Shown here: positions 44,462 through 52,508 of the stretch, in pieces | Numbering within the stretch: position 1 is the stretch's first letter | How the letters are laid out: every line of letters begins with the position of its first letter | Origin: DATFVA01 sp963771705 | GTDB lineage: Bacteria; Bacteroidota; Ignavibacteria; Ignavibacteriales; Ignavibacteriaceae | Reading direction: 5' to 3' | Assembly: GCA_963771705.1 (NCBI GenBank) | Contig: CAVYUP010000002.1 | Location: forward strand, 186,001 to 250,000 | Length of the DNA: 64,000 nucleotides | Program-made: the position numbers and the translations under genes | The notes under the pieces: generated by a model | What the model was told of the DNA's origin: nothing | Databases searched by the model: none | What the model saw: the letters and a program-made list of their open reading frames with translations, nothing else

Positions 44462-45643
44462 TTACATAGCAGCTATTACAGCATCGGTCATCTGCTGAGT
44501 AGTACATGCTCCATGCCTGAATACATCAGCGCTGCCTTTAAGTTTCATCATATCGTATGTTTTCACTTTACCTTCTTCAATAACTCTGGCTATAGCTGTT
44601 CTTATCCTTTCAGCTTTATCATTCTCTCCAATATGATCGAGCATCATACAGGCACTTAGGAACATTGCAATCGGGTTCACTATTGAAGGATTCAGTTCCT
44701 GATATTTAGGCGCAGATCCATGAGTCGGTTCAAAAACAGCCACGTCTTCACCGATATTGGCGCTGCAGGCAAAGCCCAGACCGCCTACCAGTCCTGCGAA
44801 TCCGTCACTAATAATATCGCCAAACATATTTTCTGCCACAATGACTCCGTAAATCTCCGGATTTTTTGTCAGCCACATCATCTGAGCATCTATATTGGTA
44901 TCCCACAGATCAATACCCGGATATTCTTTTGCGATTATTTTGGCTTCATTAAGCATCATTCCTGAAGTTTCTCTGAGAACATTAGGCTTTTCACATATAG
45001 TTACATTTTTATAATCATATTTCTTTGCATATTCAAATGCGGCGCGTATAATTCTCTGGCAGGCATTCCTTGACATAATCCTGGTTGATACCGCCATATC
45101 CTCACTGGGAACCTGTTTAAATGCTTTCATTTTCGGGTGAGTCTCGAGCGCATCTCTTACGGCTTTAGGAGGATTAGTCCATTCAACACCAGCATATAAT
45201 CCTTCGGTATTCTGTCTGAATATAATAGCATCTACCAGGGGCTCTTCAAATCCGCCTTTTGCGTCTCTTCTAATAAAATTTAACGGGTTTCCTTTGAAAG
45301 AACGGCAGGGGCGGATACATAGATCAAGATTGAAGTGCTGTCTTAATCCTACGATGGGACTGAAATAAACAAATCCCTGATCTCTTAAGTCTTCATTAAG
45401 TTCTTTTGCAGCGGCATCTTTTGGCTTTGAAGTAATCGCGCCGAATAATCCTATTTTGTGTTTTTCCAGCAGATCCAGGGTTCTCTGCGGCAGCGCGTTA
45501 CCTTCCTTGCACCAGAATTCCCATCCAATATCGGCATGTATGTATTCAGCTTCAAATCCGACAGCCTCAAGTACCCTTAAAGATTCCGGTAATACAGTTT
45601 TTCCAATACCATCGCCCGGCATTGTTATTATAGTTCTTTTCAT
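44462..45643 (-). CDS. Isocitrate/isopropylmalate-family dehydrogenase
   Basis: An NAD(P)-dependent beta-decarboxylating dehydrogenase. Visible family segments are the N-terminal ITMPGDGIGKTVLPESLRVL, IGLFGAITSKPKD, RQNTEGLYAGVEW, VTICEKPNVLRETSGM, a metal-binding run with NIDAQMMWL and IISDGFAGLVGGLGF, and EPTHGSAPKY. The substrate cannot be fixed by eye; isocitrate is favoured because hydratase, dehydratase and citrate lyase genes follow, but homoisocitrate or a methylmalate is possible. The ATG at 45643 has a GGAGAA site 8 bases upstream; a TTG at 45667 would include that site and is less likely. Confidence 0.88.
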   Translation of the reverse strand: MKRTIITMPGDGIGKTVLPESLRVLEAVGFEAEYIHADIGWEFWCKEGNALPQRTLDLLEKHKIGLFGAITSKPKDAAAKELNEDLRDQGFVYFSPIVGLRQHFNLDLCIRPCRSFKGNPLNFIRRDAKGGFEEPLVDAIIFRQNTEGLYAGVEWTNPPKAVRDALETHPKMKAFKQVPSEDMAVSTRIMSRNACQRIIRAAFEYAKKYDYKNVTICEKPNVLRETSGMMLNEAKIIAKEYPGIDLWDTNIDAQMMWLTKNPEIYGVIVAENMFGDIISDGFAGLVGGLGFACSANIGEDVAVFEPTHGSAPKYQELNPSIVNPIAMFLSACMMLDHIGENDKAERIRTAIARVIEEGKVKTYDMMKLKGSADVFRHGACTTQQMTDAVIAAM

Positions 45644-45894
45644 ATAGAGATTTTCTCCAGAATTCAATAAAAATTGTGATCAAAATTAGAGAATACTTGC
45701 CTGCTAAGCAAACAGAATTGTGGTGCTGCCGGGTGTTCTTTCCGATTAAAAACCTCGCCTTCCGGTCAATACAGTACTATTTCCCTTTTTATTGGAATAA
45801 AAATTGTGACATATTACGGGAAGTGTCTCATAATAGTGGACATTTCAACTAAACAACCTGGAACAGGTACTTATCGAGGTGAATTTTACTCTAT

Positions 45895-48800
45895 TTGAAG
45901 AAAAATTTACAATATATTGAACAAAACCTGGAAGAATTACATACACTTCAGAGTCTCCTGAAAGAACTGAAGCAGGGTGATCATGGTTCCGCAGCGAATG
46001 ATATACTGAATGATTTATCAGCCGCTGTAGAGCGTTACCGGGAATCTTACCTTGAGTTCAACCTTGTAACCCAGGCCAGCCTGGATGTAATACTAAGATT
46101 ATCTGCATCCGGAAAAATTTCCTATATCAGTCCCTCCTGCAAAGAACTGACCGGCTATGAACCTTATGAGGTCTCAGGAAAATCATTTACCGAGTTCATT
46201 CCCCAATCGAAGATATATGAGTATACCAATCTCATCTTAAATCTTTTCAGGGGGAGAGAGGAAATGATTTTTCAGTTTGATGTAGTACATAAAGACGGCC
46301 GTGTTATACCGGTAGAAATAAATGGAAGAGTGATTGAGCTTGGAGGAAGATTTTTTGCTCAGGCTACTTTACGGGATATAAGCTCCCGAATCCAGTCACA
46401 GAAGAAACTGGAATCGTCCGAGAATACTTTTCATACCGTGTGGGATAAATCTTCTGACGGCATGCTGCTTACTGACGAAGAAGGTTATATATACATGTGT
46501 AATGATGCGTATGCCCGTATGATTGACAAACATAAACCGGAAATAGAAGGTACCCTTCTGTCAACTCATTATGATGAATTTACCGGACGGGACGCGCTGG
46601 ATAAATATAAAAGCTTTTTTAAGGAGAGCTCATTCCGTTCTAAGTATGAGTCGAGTGTAAGGTTATGGAACGGAATGCTGATAGACCTGGAAGTATCAAA
46701 TACTTTTATTGATGACCTTAACGGGAAAAAGTTTCTTCTAAGCATTCTGAGGGATATCTCTGAGAGAAAATCAAACGAAAGACTGCTGAGAAAAAAGGAC
46801 CGTCTCCTGCAGGGTATAGCTGAGGCTACTCAGACAGCTATATCAATATCTGATATAAATTCCGGACTCACCAAAGCTCTTCGGATCCTTGGTATGGCTG
46901 CGGAAGTTGACCGGGTATATATCTATAAGCACCAGGTTAACGAAGAGACCGATGAAATGTACGTAAGCATATTGTATGAGTGGTCATCTGTAAACTCGGA
47001 AGCACAAATAAAAAATCCCGTACTACAGAGGCTTTCTTATTCCCGGTTTGCCTCGCTCGATTTTTTCGGAAATTTTGAAAAGGGTAAGCCGCTTAAATTT
47101 CTTATAAAAAAACTTCCTCCGGATGAAAAAGTCGTTTTCGTCGACAGGAATATCAAATCAATTCTACTCGTACCTATAATGATCGATGAGAAGTACTGGG
47201 GTTTCATAGGGTTCGATGACTGCCGGAGCGACAGGCTGTGGAATGAAGACGAGGAATATTTCCTTTCCACAATGGCAGCCACTATCGGGGCAGTAATTAA
47301 ACAGGATCACATTAAGAATGAACTTATAAAGAAAAATTTTGAACTGGATAAGGCGTTAATCGAAACGGAGAATGCAGCAAGGATTAAGAGCGAATTTCTC
47401 GCCACGATGAGTCATGAAATACGTACGCCTATGAACGGAGTTATCGGGATGACCGGACTCCTGCTGGATACTGAACTTACGACAGAGCAGAAGGAATATG
47501 TAGAGTCGATACGCCTCAGCGGTGATCAGCTGCTGGTGATTATAAATGATCTGCTTGATTTTTCAAAGATTGAATCAGAGAAACTTGAGATAGAATCTAA
47601 CCCATTTAAACTAAGGGATTGCATTGAAGATTCACTCGATCTTCTCGCAACCAGGGCCGCCGAGAAAAAACTGGATATGGTTTATAACCTGGACAGTGAT
47701 TGTCCTTCAACAATTAAGGGGGATGTTACCCGTTTAAGGCAGATATTAACTAACCTGCTCAGTAATGCTGTTAAGTTTACTGAAGAAGGAGAGATACTTG
47801 TTACCGTAACTTCCGCGAGAATTGACGGTGATAAATACGAAATAAAGTTCTGTGTGAGAGATTCGGGCATAGGAATTCCGGAGAATAAAAAGCACAGACT
47901 GTTCCAGGCGTTTTCACAGCTTGACGCTTCCATTAACAGGTCATACGGCGGTACAGGATTAGGATTGGTGATAAGCAAACGCCTTACAGAACTTATGGGA
48001 GGGAAAATGTGGATGGAGAGTAAAGTTAACCAGGGAAGCAGCTTTTATTTCACCATAATCGCTGATGCGGTGGAGCTTCAGTCGAAGATATACCAGCAGA
48101 AAATTAAAGAACTGGAAAACAAACGAGTCCTTATTGTTGATGATAATGAGGTCTCCCTAAAAAGCATTACCGAGAATGTACTGGGCTGGAATATGATCCC
48201 TATCAGGACTATCTATCCAGGGGTGGCTCTCGATCTGTTAAAAAAGGATCAGTTTGATATTCTGATCATCGATCAGCATATGCCGTCAATCGACGGATAC
48301 ACTCTTATTGAACAGATAAGGTCTATTAAGAGCTGCGCAAACCTTCCGGTGATCCTGCTTGGTATGATGTCGAGAAAAGTTAAAAAAATCGGATCAGCAG
48401 AAGACCGTCTTATCTCAGTTATAAACAAGCCGGTGAAGTACAATAATCTAAGAGACGTCTTGCGGCAGTTACTGAATGCCGGACCAGGCACTAAAAAAGG
48501 CAATAAAACTAATGGTGAACTGCAGGTTGCAAAATTTCCTCTGAGAATTCTTATTGCTGATGATAACACAGTAAACCAGAAAGTTGCCCTTAAAATGCTT
48601 GAAAGACTTGGATACAGAGGAGATGTGGCGGCTAACGGACTTGAAGTACTGGATGCTGTTCAGAAAATAAGGTACGACGTTGTTTTTATGGATATGCTGA
48701 TGCCGGAGATGGACGGGATTGAAACAACAAAACTTATTGTTAACGCAATATCAAAAGATAACCAGCCGGTTATAGTTGCTATGACAGCTAATAATATTGA

Positions 48801-49317
48801 AGAGAACAAAGAAAAATGTCTGGAGGCAGGTATGCACGACTTTCTACAAAAACCAATATCGCAGGATAAGCTGGGAGAATGTCTTCAAAAATGGGGAGAG
48901 GCAAAACTACAGAATAACGGACTTCCCGAACAAAGTGATTCTTCAATCATCGATGAAAGTAAGATAAGTTTCCTCCAGGATGTTAATTCGAATGAAGACG
49001 CCTTATTCATGATGGAACTTCTCGAGGTTTATATAACCGAGCTTCCAAAAACAATTAATCTCATATCTGATGCTATAGCCGGAAAAAATTCAAAGGATCT
49101 TCTCTTTCATTCACATAAACTTAAGGGGAGCAGCCTGACATTGGGTATGGATACCATCTCAGAGATAAGTATTAAGCTGGAAAACGCTGCTAAATCGGGT
49201 ATATTTAATGACAGTGTGAGAAAACTGGGGAACGAACTTTTACAAAAAGTTGAAATTGTAGAAAAAGAACTGGAAATTATCAGGACGAAATACATAAAAT
49301 TAACCAATCAGACCTGA
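45895..49317 (+). CDS. Hybrid histidine kinase: PAS-PAS-GAF-HisKA-HATPase-REC-REC-Hpt
   Basis: A soluble phosphorelay kinase of 1140 residues. After a short coiled coil come two PAS domains (about 60-165 and 175-295), a GAF-like domain (305-475), HisKA with His507 in MSHEIRTPMNGVIG, and an HATPase with NLLSNAVKFTEEG and GTGLGLVISKRL. A first receiver (VLIVDDNEVSLK, IIDQHMPSIDG), a second receiver (ILIADDNTVNQK, VFMDMLMPEMDG) and a C-terminal Hpt domain (HSHKLKGSSLTLG) complete it. No membrane segment is seen. The start is TTG; the next Met codons lie deep inside the PAS domain. The relay partner is unknown; a DNA methyltransferase gene follows after 4 bp. Confidence 0.9.
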   Translation: MKKNLQYIEQNLEELHTLQSLLKELKQGDHGSAANDILNDLSAAVERYRESYLEFNLVTQASLDVILRLSASGKISYISPSCKELTGYEPYEVSGKSFTEFIPQSKIYEYTNLILNLFRGREEMIFQFDVVHKDGRVIPVEINGRVIELGGRFFAQATLRDISSRIQSQKKLESSENTFHTVWDKSSDGMLLTDEEGYIYMCNDAYARMIDKHKPEIEGTLLSTHYDEFTGRDALDKYKSFFKESSFRSKYESSVRLWNGMLIDLEVSNTFIDDLNGKKFLLSILRDISERKSNERLLRKKDRLLQGIAEATQTAISISDINSGLTKALRILGMAAEVDRVYIYKHQVNEETDEMYVSILYEWSSVNSEAQIKNPVLQRLSYSRFASLDFFGNFEKGKPLKFLIKKLPPDEKVVFVDRNIKSILLVPIMIDEKYWGFIGFDDCRSDRLWNEDEEYFLSTMAATIGAVIKQDHIKNELIKKNFELDKALIETENAARIKSEFLATMSHEIRTPMNGVIGMTGLLLDTELTTEQKEYVESIRLSGDQLLVIINDLLDFSKIESEKLEIESNPFKLRDCIEDSLDLLATRAAEKKLDMVYNLDSDCPSTIKGDVTRLRQILTNLLSNAVKFTEEGEILVTVTSARIDGDKYEIKFCVRDSGIGIPENKKHRLFQAFSQLDASINRSYGGTGLGLVISKRLTELMGGKMWMESKVNQGSSFYFTIIADAVELQSKIYQQKIKELENKRVLIVDDNEVSLKSITENVLGWNMIPIRTIYPGVALDLLKKDQFDILIIDQHMPSIDGYTLIEQIRSIKSCANLPVILLGMMSRKVKKIGSAEDRLISVINKPVKYNNLRDVLRQLLNAGPGTKKGNKTNGELQVAKFPLRILIADDNTVNQKVALKMLERLGYRGDVAANGLEVLDAVQKIRYDVVFMDMLMPEMDGIETTKLIVNAISKDNQPVIVAMTANNIEENKEKCLEAGMHDFLQKPISQDKLGECLQKWGEAKLQNNGLPEQSDSSIIDESKISFLQDVNSNEDALFMMELLEVYITELPKTINLISDAIAGKNSKDLLFHSHKLKGSSLTLGMDTISEISIKLENAAKSGIFNDSVRKLGNELLQKVEIVEKELEIIRTKYIKLTNQT

Positions 49318-49321
49318 TAAA

Positions 49322-50272
49322 TTGCCAAAGAAAGAAAAAGCTCCTTACAACCGCACCCTTGAAATTACTGAGGGAGAAGAGCAGAAACTTAAATCGTCAC
49401 TTCTAAAAATAAACTCTTCTGTTTCAGAAGAGTTTGCAGCAAATAAGATTTTTAACCAGGATTTGTTTTCTGTAATTGATCTGCTTCCCGATTCTTTTAT
49501 CGATCTTCTTTTCCTTGATCCCCCCTACAATATGTACAAGAAGTTTAATACTAATTCCTTTAATATTGTCGACTCCGCCAGGTACCAGGTGTGGATGGAA
49601 AGCTGGCTGGAAAAGATTGTAAGACTTTTGAAGCCCAACGCCTCGGTATATATATGCGGCGACTGGAAGGCCTCGGCCGCGATCTATAATGCCGGTTCAA
49701 AATATTTTATTCTGCGGAACAGGATTACGTGGGAGAGGGAAAAGGGGAGAGGCGCAAAAGAAAACTGGAAGAATTGTTCGGAGGATATCTGGTTTTTTAC
49801 ATCCGGCAGCCATTATAAATTCAATTTAGATGATGTTAAAATAAAACGAAGAGTACTAGCTCCTTACCGCGAAAACGGAAAACCCAAGGACTGGGTTGAG
49901 GAAAATAACAAGAATTTCAGGATTACTCATCCCTCAAACATATGGACGGATATCACTGTTCCTTTCTGGTCGATGCCTGAGAATACCGATCATCCAACAC
50001 AGAAGCCTGAGAAGCTCCTCGCAAAAATTATTCTTGCCAGTTCCGATAAAGGTGATATGGTTTTTGATCCTTTTTTGGGGTCAGGCACAACCGCGGCGGC
50101 AGCTAAAAAGCTGGGAAGAAATTACTGCGGAGTTGAGGTTGATGAATATTACTGTATGCTGGCTCAGAAAAGGTTAAATCTTGCCGACACCGATAAATCG
50201 ATACAGGGCTTCAGCGGAGGAATGTTCTGGGAGAGGAACACACTTTCCGAACAGAATAAAAAGAGTAAATAA
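49322..50272 (+). CDS. Orphan site-specific DNA methyltransferase (N6-adenine/N4-cytosine type)
   Basis: An amino-methyltransferase with the order motif IV then motif I, the beta-class arrangement. DPPY lies at residues 66-69 (LLFLDPPYNMYKKF), the target-region IWTDITVPFWSMP and HPTQKPEKLLAKII follow, and motif I is FDPFLGSGTTAAAAKKLGR near residue 247. The recognition site is unknown. No restriction endonuclease or specificity gene is nearby, so it is orphan. The start is TTG, 4 bases after the hybrid-kinase stop, implying co-transcription. The N-terminal PYNRTLEI element recurs in the small gene at 54505. Confidence 0.9.
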   Translation: MPKKEKAPYNRTLEITEGEEQKLKSSLLKINSSVSEEFAANKIFNQDLFSVIDLLPDSFIDLLFLDPPYNMYKKFNTNSFNIVDSARYQVWMESWLEKIVRLLKPNASVYICGDWKASAAIYNAGSKYFILRNRITWEREKGRGAKENWKNCSEDIWFFTSGSHYKFNLDDVKIKRRVLAPYRENGKPKDWVEENNKNFRITHPSNIWTDITVPFWSMPENTDHPTQKPEKLLAKIILASSDKGDMVFDPFLGSGTTAAAAKKLGRNYCGVEVDEYYCMLAQKRLNLADTDKSIQGFSGGMFWERNTLSEQNKKSK

Positions 50273-50351
50273 TTATCCATAAATAACTTGATCTATAAGT
50301 TATATTTTCAAAGATTTGAACCTCGCTTTAGAAATTTTATTTATGAAATTT

Positions 50352-50440
50352 CCGGGTGCTGTTAACGAGTTAGTGCCTAACCCCGTCAGGTCCGGAAGGA
50401 AGCAGCGGTAAGCACGAAGCCTGTGTAACGGTCACCCGGT
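50352..50440 (+). ncRNA. ffs: Signal recognition particle RNA, small (4.5S) type
   Basis: The outer stem CCGGGTG (50352-50358) pairs with CACCCGG (50433-50439). The conserved Ffh-binding core with GTCAGGTCCGGAAGGAAGCA lies in the apical part, and CAGCGGTAAG completes it. A TTTTTTATTTT tract follows directly and probably ends transcription. The RNA binds Ffh to target membrane and secreted proteins. At about 89 nt it is the Alu-less bacterial form. It overlaps no gene. Confidence 0.95.
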
Positions 50441-50443
50441 TTT

Positions 50444-50926
50444 TTATTTTAAAAACGCGTCTGAAGGGACAAGGTACTCCAGATATCCCTTAGCAAGGTT
50501 TACCTTTCCGTTGAAAGAGATCTTTGCTAATGCTGCTTTTTTGAAATCGACCAAAGCTCCCGACGAAGATATAAGATTGGAAACATGTTCTGATAAGTCG
50601 GGCTGATGTCCCACAACCATTATATTCTCTGCGCCGAGGGAATTGACTAGAGTAATGAGGTCTTTGGTAAAGCATCCAGCTGCAAGCGACTTATCGTGTA
50701 TTATTTCTTTTTCATATTCAAATATTTCAGCAATCAGCTCAGCAGTTTCCATTGCTCTGGCATAAGGAGAGCTGCAGATAAGATCAAGCCTGCTTATGAT
50801 ATACATCCATCCACTGGCCGCAGCTTTTATCCGTTCTCTGCCTTCCTTTATAAGTTTTCTCTCCTCATCGCGTTTTCCCTGCTGAGTTTTTTCAGCATCT
50901 GAATGTCTTACTAAATACAGGTTCAT
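50444..50926 (-). CDS. sixA: Phosphohistidine phosphatase SixA
   Basis: A small histidine-phosphatase-superfamily enzyme of 160 aa. The catalytic RHG-like motif is LVRHSDAEK (His8), with SSPYARAMETAELIAE and a late VVGHQPDLSEHV giving the second catalytic His. SixA dephosphorylates Hpt domains or, in E. coli, the nitrogen PTS protein NPr. The nearby hybrid kinase ends in an Hpt domain, a possible target (inference). Its start overlaps the stop of the upstream EthD-like gene by 4 bp. Confidence 0.87.
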   Translation of the reverse strand: MNLYLVRHSDAEKTQQGKRDEERKLIKEGRERIKAAASGWMYIISRLDLICSSPYARAMETAELIAEIFEYEKEIIHDKSLAAGCFTKDLITLVNSLGAENIMVVGHQPDLSEHVSNLISSSGALVDFKKAALAKISFNGKVNLAKGYLEYLVPSDAFLK

Positions 50927-51222
50927 AATTCCTCTTCATCATTTACAAAAATAATATCAATACTCTGATGAAAATCCATCAGATCTTTATTAAGTTTTTT
51001 CCCTTCTTTTGAGGCCATCAGCCGGTTCCATTCGTCCCGCGAATTTACCTCCGCTTGGCAAAACCATACATATTTCTGCTCAAGGAGCAGGTTGCTTTCA
51101 ACTTTAGCAGGCTTTATCTCTTTTCCCGAAAGTTCATTCAATATTGGAAGAGTGAACTCTTTGAAATGTTTAAGAATATTAGGGTCATCCGATTTCTTCA
51201 GGAACATCAGCATTTTATACAT
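50923..51222 (-). CDS. Small EthD-like/dimeric alpha-beta barrel protein
   Basis: The 99-residue soluble protein (KMLMFLKKSDDPNILKHFKE, LLLEQKYVWFCQAEVNSRDE, LMASKEGKKLNKDL, FHQSIDIIFVND) has a beta-alpha-beta-beta-alpha pattern like EthD or YCII proteins of the dimeric alpha-beta barrel class. The family resemblance is weak. The start overlaps the upstream lipoprotein stop (TGATG), and its own end overlaps sixA (ATGA), so three genes are coupled. No catalytic residues can be proposed. Confidence 0.6.
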   Translation of the reverse strand: MYKMLMFLKKSDDPNILKHFKEFTLPILNELSGKEIKPAKVESNLLLEQKYVWFCQAEVNSRDEWNRLMASKEGKKLNKDLMDFHQSIDIIFVNDEEEL

Positions 51223-52382
51223 CAGCAGTCCATTGAAAATGAATTGATAAGATTCTGGTAATCGTTTTTATACTCATCATATGTTGTTTTCAGTGTCTGC
51301 AGAATCAGCAGGAATTTTTCCTTTTCGCAGCTGTATTCAAAAAATTGATAGTAATATCTTCCTTTTTCTTCCTTCTCGCTGAAACGAACCCTGTAATTAC
51401 CGGCAGAAGTATTTTCGAGATGAAAGCTGATAAGACTTTCAGCTGAATCGTCGGGAGGTATCTGTATAACCGAGATTTCCGCCCCGTAATGATTGTTGAT
51501 GTATTTCGTTCCTAATTCAGGCCGTTTCAGGAGTCCTGATATAGTTACATTTTTAACTTCATTCCATTCATCTGATAAAGGCATTGAGAACTTCCCAAGC
51601 TTATGGGGAGATTTTTTTCCAGGGGAAGCAGCGCCCATTTGTTCAAGGTACGATTCACGGCTTGTGATCTGGGGTTTACTAGTTGTCGATGCAAAGTTAT
51701 CTACCTCTGAGAGGACGAAATCATCAAATGCATTTGAGGTGCTTTCATATTTTCCTGATTGGATATCAAAAAGAAAAACGTCGTGATCGCTGTTTAATTC
51801 AGACTCACCCGGACTTGTACTATAAATTATCGACCGAATTTCTTTCGGTTCAATCTTCACAATATCCTGTTTATAAGTTATTCCGGGCATGTGGAGTTCG
51901 GTGAAAGTCCTGAAGACAAGATCAGCGCGGCCATTATCGTCAACAGAATAGAAGCTCACCCTTCTTAATCCCAGCACACCCTTGGATATAAAACTCTCTT
52001 CAACCCTAAAAAATCTTAAATGATCAGTAACAACCTTCGATTCAGTTAAGTAGCCGTTAAGAGATTTATCAACCAGGAGTACGTTATAATTCGTATCGAT
52101 CACCGCGAAACGGTTATAGACAGGGTTCGGGTATTCCGCAAGAACAGAGTAGTACTTAGTGCCGGAGAAGGAGAACGTACCTTCGGTTATAGAATTAGGA
52201 TTGCCGGCTGGCGGAATCTGCTTATCCCTTAAGACGGCAAGCGATGAAGCGGTATCCTGTCCGGCAATTACTTCCTGCACTCTGCCGGGAAGGTTATTAG
52301 CCGAATGGTTTTTCCTGGTTGATGGTCCGCATGAACTAAGAAGCAGGGAAATAATTACACCAAAGTATAAGGATTTGTTCAT
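51222..52382 (-). CDS. Lipoprotein of unknown function
   Basis: From the Met at 52382 the signal peptide reads MNKSLYFGVIISLLLSSC, with a lipobox (LLSSC). The mature protein of about 370 residues has beta-rich stretches (YYSVLAEYPNPVYNRFAVID, NVLLVDKSLNGYLTE, VLGLRRVSFYSVDDNGRADL) and a C-terminal region after a linker (LGKFSMPLSDEWNEVKNVTI, YYYQFFEYSCEKEKFLL) that might be a separate alpha-beta domain. No domain is named with confidence. It is the first of three coupled genes ending in sixA. An earlier in-frame start at 52403 adds seven residues without support. Confidence 0.72.
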   Translation of the reverse strand: MNKSLYFGVIISLLLSSCGPSTRKNHSANNLPGRVQEVIAGQDTASSLAVLRDKQIPPAGNPNSITEGTFSFSGTKYYSVLAEYPNPVYNRFAVIDTNYNVLLVDKSLNGYLTESKVVTDHLRFFRVEESFISKGVLGLRRVSFYSVDDNGRADLVFRTFTELHMPGITYKQDIVKIEPKEIRSIIYSTSPGESELNSDHDVFLFDIQSGKYESTSNAFDDFVLSEVDNFASTTSKPQITSRESYLEQMGAASPGKKSPHKLGKFSMPLSDEWNEVKNVTISGLLKRPELGTKYINNHYGAEISVIQIPPDDSAESLISFHLENTSAGNYRVRFSEKEEKGRYYYQFFEYSCEKEKFLLILQTLKTTYDEYKNDYQNLINSFSMDC

Positions 52383-52508
52383 CTGAAATATTAAACCCGT
52401 CAAAAGATTAGTGTAAAGTTATGAAAAATATTTTTGATTTTTTCTCCATGGGGTTTATATTTCCACCTAAATTAAATTCTTATCAGAAGATAATTATACT
52501 GGTATCTT

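Noticed and set aside
49322..50272. Restriction-modification or phage-defence system
   Set aside because: No endonuclease, specificity subunit or defence gene lies beside the methyltransferase.
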